Of a DNA stretch of 6,758 bases, positions 3,833 through 6,758 are shown in pieces; position 1 is the stretch's first letter, and each line of letters begins with the position of its first letter. Source of the stretch: Flavobacteriales bacterium (GTDB lineage: Bacteria; Bacteroidota; Bacteroidia; Flavobacteriales_D; Parvicellaceae). The DNA lies in assembly GCA_026993705.1 (NCBI GenBank), contig JALWSJ010000145.1, positions 1 to 6,758 of the forward strand, in the 5' to 3' direction. The notes beneath the pieces are model-generated. The model did no database searches. It was not told the DNA's origin and worked only from the letters and a program-made list of their open reading frames with translations. The translations under genes and the position numbers were made by a program.

Positions 3833-6646
3833 ATGCCAGACACTAAAAAAAAGAAACAACGCTCTCAAATTTTGATTAAAGGAGCTCGTGTTCACAACCT
3901 TAAAAACATAGATATCGCTATTCAGAGGAATAAGTTGACAGTTATTACAGGGCTTTCCGGATCGGGGAAGTCCTCTTTGGCTTTTGATACCTTATACGCC
4001 GAAGGGCAGCGAAGATATGTAGAAAGTTTAAGTTCCTATGCACGTCAGTTTTTGGGTAGATTAGATAAACCAGATGTTGACAATATTAAAGGTATAGCTC
4101 CGGCTATTGCCATTGAGCAAAAAGTAAATACAACCAATTCAGGTAGTACCGTTGGAACTTCTACCGAAATTTATGATTACCTGAAAATCCTTTTTGCCCG
4201 AATTGGGAAAACTTTTTCACCTGTTTCGGGAAAAGAAGTCAAAAGAGAAGGCGTTAATGATGTTATAGCTTACCTTGATGAGGTAGAAGACAAAACTAAA
4301 TTTGTTATTGTTTCACCAATTGTTCCTCCTGTCGGACGTACACTAAAAAAACAAATAGAAATTCTTATAGGGCAAGGTTTTTCCAGAGGGTATTCGGAGG
4401 GGAAAATTATCAAATTGGAAAGTTTGTTAAATAATGAATCCATTGAACAACAATCTTTGGATTTACTCATCGACAGATTAGTCAAAAAAGAATGGGATGA
4501 TGACGCCAAAGCCAGGTTGGCAGAGTCTATCGAAACGGCTTTTTTGGAGGGACAAGGCACGTGTAAGGTGCTTTTGTTTGGAGAAGATATAATCGAACGT
4601 ACGTTTTCCAATAAATTTGAGTTGGACGGAATAAAATTCGAAGAACCTACACCGATTTTTTTCGCCTTTAACAATCCTGTTGGAGCTTGTCCCACTTGTG
4701 AGGGCTTTGGTCAAGTGTTGGGCATAGACCCCGATTTAGTCATTCCCGATAAAAATCTTTCTATTTATGAAGAAGCCATAGCGTGTTGGCGAGGGGAAAA
4801 AATGAGTTGGTGGAACAGACAGTTGGTTATGAATGCACATAAATTCGATTTTCCCATTCATAAACCTGTTCGAGATTTAACCGAAGAAGAGCAGCAATTG
4901 CTTTGGACTGGAAATCAGTATTTTGAAGGATTAAATGCTTTTTTTAAAGAGGTAGAATCTCAATCTTATAAGATACAGTTTCGGGTTTTGCTTAGTCGTT
5001 ACAGAGGGAGAACCGATTGTTCCGATTGCAAAGGAACACGCCTGAGAAAAGATGCTGGATATGTGAAAGTAGGAGGTTATTCCATAACCGATATTACTTC
5101 TGTTAGTATCGATGAGGCTCTGCAAAGGATTAAGAAATTAAATATTAGCGACAGGGATAAATTCATAGCCAAACAATTGTTGATAGAAATAGAAACACGC
5201 TTACAATTCTTAAGTGATGTAGGATTAGGCTATTTGACTTTATCCAGAAAATCAAATACCTTATCGGGAGGAGAGTCTCAACGGATAAACTTAGCTACTT
5301 CTTTAGGAAGCAGTTTGGTTGGAGCAATGTATATTTTGGACGAGCCCAGTATTGGACTTCATCCAAGGGATACGCAACGTTTGTTAAAGGTGTTGTTGGC
5401 ACTTCGCGATGTCGGAAACACCGTTATCGTAGTAGAACACGACGAAGAAATTATGCAAACCGCCGATGAAATAATTGATATGGGACCTTATGCAGGGACT
5501 TTTGGAGGAGAAGTTGTCTTTCAAGGTCGCTTAGATGAGCTAAAAACGGCAGAAAATAGTATAACAGCACAGTACCTCACAGGAGAACGAAAAATAGAAA
5601 TTCCTTCATCTCGCAGAGCGTGGAACAAAAGCATTATCCTTACGGGAGCAGAACAAAACAATATCCATAATTTGGATGTGGAAATTCCTTTGGAGTGTCT
5701 AACCGTTGTAACCGGAGTAAGCGGTAGCGGAAAATCTACGTTAGTTAAGCAGATTCTATACCCGGCAATCAAAAAAGTAATAGAAGGTACTTCTTTTCTA
5801 ACTAAAAATTACGCAGCGTTAAAAGGCGATTGGAAAGACATTAAAAAAATAGAATTTGTTGACCAAAATCCGATTGGAAAAAGTTCCCGTTCCAATCCCG
5901 TTACTTATGTTAAGGCTTATGATGAAATCAGAGCTTTGTTTGCTCAACAACCTTTATCAGTAGTCAATGGGTTTACCCCAAAATATTTTAGTTTCAATGT
6001 GCCGGGTGGTCGTTGCGATGCTTGCGAAGGCGAAGGACAAATAACCGTTTCCATGCAATTTATGGCAGATGTTCATTTAGAATGTGAAATATGCAAAGGA
6101 AGACGATTTAAAGATGATGTCCTCGAAGTGAATTATCGAGGAAAAAACATCTACGAAGTACTCACAATGACCATCGATGATGCCATTGATTTCTTTGCTC
6201 AAAACTTAGGCAAACAAGAACAAAAAATTATCACCAAACTAAAGCCGTTGCAAGACGTAGGCTTAGGATATGTTCAGTTGGGGCAGGCGGGAAATACCTT
6301 GAGTGGAGGAGAAGCTCAGCGAATAAAATTGGCGTCATTTCTATCCCGCAAAAACAATCCTGCAAAGACTCTCTTTATTTTTGATGAACCGACAACCGGT
6401 TTACATTTTCATGATATTGATAAATTACTCACAGCTATCTATTCCTTGCTTGATTTGGGGCACAGCGTCTTAATCATCGAGCATAATATGGAGATAATCA
6501 AATGTGCCGATTGGATAATCGATATGGGAAAAGAAGGAGGCGACCAAGGCGGAAACATTACCTTTGCCGGCACTCCCGAAGCACTAGCACAACACAAAGA
6601 ATCATACACAGCAAAATACTTAAAAGAAAAATTAAATCATGTGTAA
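3833..6646 (+). CDS. uvrA: Excinuclease ABC subunit A (UvrA)
   Basis: UvrA is the damage-sensing ATPase of nucleotide excision repair; as a dimer it scans DNA and loads UvrB at lesions. The 937-residue length matches E. coli UvrA (940). Half 1 has Walker A GLSGSGKSS (40-48), a UvrB-binding insertion (about 130-260), a zinc site of Cys286/Cys289 with Cys396/Cys399, signature LSGGE (477-481), Walker B YILDEPS (500-506) and His536. Half 2 has Walker A GVSGSGKST (628-636), a zinc site of Cys728/Cys731 with Cys751/Cys754, LSGGE (823-827), Walker B FIFDEPTTG (848-856) and His884. The UvrB-binding region is present, so this is UvrA1-like rather than a UvrA2 that lacks it. A third site, CPxH plus CPxC in E. 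coli, is replaced by SPVS (129-132) and ELDGI (263-267). The start is fixed by the Shine-Dalgarno sequence at 3821. The gene is co-transcribed with recA and no promoter is seen between them. Confidence 0.98.
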   Translation: MPDTKKKKQRSQILIKGARVHNLKNIDIAIQRNKLTVITGLSGSGKSSLAFDTLYAEGQRRYVESLSSYARQFLGRLDKPDVDNIKGIAPAIAIEQKVNTTNSGSTVGTSTEIYDYLKILFARIGKTFSPVSGKEVKREGVNDVIAYLDEVEDKTKFVIVSPIVPPVGRTLKKQIEILIGQGFSRGYSEGKIIKLESLLNNESIEQQSLDLLIDRLVKKEWDDDAKARLAESIETAFLEGQGTCKVLLFGEDIIERTFSNKFELDGIKFEEPTPIFFAFNNPVGACPTCEGFGQVLGIDPDLVIPDKNLSIYEEAIACWRGEKMSWWNRQLVMNAHKFDFPIHKPVRDLTEEEQQLLWTGNQYFEGLNAFFKEVESQSYKIQFRVLLSRYRGRTDCSDCKGTRLRKDAGYVKVGGYSITDITSVSIDEALQRIKKLNISDRDKFIAKQLLIEIETRLQFLSDVGLGYLTLSRKSNTLSGGESQRINLATSLGSSLVGAMYILDEPSIGLHPRDTQRLLKVLLALRDVGNTVIVVEHDEEIMQTADEIIDMGPYAGTFGGEVVFQGRLDELKTAENSITAQYLTGERKIEIPSSRRAWNKSIILTGAEQNNIHNLDVEIPLECLTVVTGVSGSGKSTLVKQILYPAIKKVIEGTSFLTKNYAALKGDWKDIKKIEFVDQNPIGKSSRSNPVTYVKAYDEIRALFAQQPLSVVNGFTPKYFSFNVPGGRCDACEGEGQITVSMQFMADVHLECEICKGRRFKDDVLEVNYRGKNIYEVLTMTIDDAIDFFAQNLGKQEQKIITKLKPLQDVGLGYVQLGQAGNTLSGGEAQRIKLASFLSRKNNPAKTLFIFDEPTTGLHFHDIDKLLTAIYSLLDLGHSVLIIEHNMEIIKCADWIIDMGKEGGDQGGNITFAGTPEALAQHKESYTAKYLKEKLNHV

Positions 6647-6660
6647 CAAGAACAATAATA

Positions 6661-6758
6661 TGGGCGTTCCCCCAATCTGCAAAAACAACATATCGCTCTC
6701 GCGAAACGTTGTTTTTGCAGATTGGGGGGTCGGGCTATCCACTATATCTTTTGGTGTG
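6661..6758 (-). repeat. Structured intergenic element, copy 2 (partial, inverted)
   Basis: Read on the minus strand, 6753-6728 matches 102-127 of copy 1 in 25 of 26 positions (one C/T change), and 6671-6661 matches 183-193 exactly. The segment between (6672-6727, 56 nt) is unrelated in sequence to copy 1, yet the hairpin is stronger: 6669-6689 pairs perfectly with 6708-6728 (21 bp). The stem then continues on the minus strand through one G-U pair, one A-T pair and a T-T mismatch to TCGC/GCGA closed by GAGA, a GNRA-type tetraloop. The remainder (the first hairpin and outer stem) runs past the window edge. The element begins 14 nt after the uvrA stop and would be transcribed towards uvrA. There is no T-run on either side of the hairpin, so it is not a classic intrinsic terminator, although so strong a stem could still block or protect uvrA mRNA ends. 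Confidence 0.72.

Noticed and set aside
4270..4695. 141-codon minus-strand open frame inside uvrA
   Set aside because: It lies opposite a well-conserved gene and its translation shows no domain or start context; it is a shadow of uvrA. The other minus-strand frames inside the four genes were rejected for the same reason.
6669..6728. Intrinsic terminator for uvrA
   Set aside because: The stem is strong, but no T-run follows on either strand and the hairpin sits between blocks conserved in copy 1, so it belongs to the repeat element; a terminator-like side effect remains possible.

Overview
The window is a chromosomal segment from an AT-rich member of the Bacteroidota. Three things point there. 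Both gene groups sit behind exact matches to the Bacteroidota -7 promoter consensus (TAnnTTTG). Most starts have A/T-rich leaders with no Shine-Dalgarno sequence. The bcp-recA gene order is also known from Porphyromonas gingivalis. I cannot place it at genus level.

Layout: positions 1-317 contain no gene. They hold a structured intergenic element (about 54-193) and then a promoter (291-298). Four same-strand genes follow: a two-domain ABC-F ATPase (318-2249), a BCP/PrxQ-type peroxiredoxin (2277-2729), recA (2805-3821) and uvrA (3833-6646). The first two are 27 nt apart and probably share a transcript. The 75-nt bcp-recA gap carries a second promoter plus two adjacent perfect inverted repeats. 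uvrA starts 11 nt after recA, and its strong Shine-Dalgarno sequence overlaps the recA stop codon. After uvrA, a second, partial copy of the intergenic element lies on the opposite strand and runs off the window end.

Functionally this is a maintenance and stress cluster: ribosome-associated ABC-F ATPase, peroxide detoxification, recombinational repair (RecA) and nucleotide-excision damage recognition (UvrA). The recA-uvrA pair joins two DNA-repair pathways in one apparent operon, directly behind a peroxidase gene.

The genes are ordinary housekeeping genes with a few notable deviations. The peroxiredoxin has a single cysteine. UvrA lacks the four Cys/His ligands of one zinc site but keeps those of the other two. 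Both the ABC-F and uvrA reading frames contain in-frame dnaX-type slippery heptamers. The most unusual content is the pair of inverted intergenic elements. Their flanking blocks are nearly identical, but each encloses an unrelated sequence of almost the same length (55 and 56 nt) that folds into a long hairpin. The wobble pairs and a GNRA-type loop favour the motif strand as the RNA strand, which suggests a structured noncoding RNA family rather than inert repeats.
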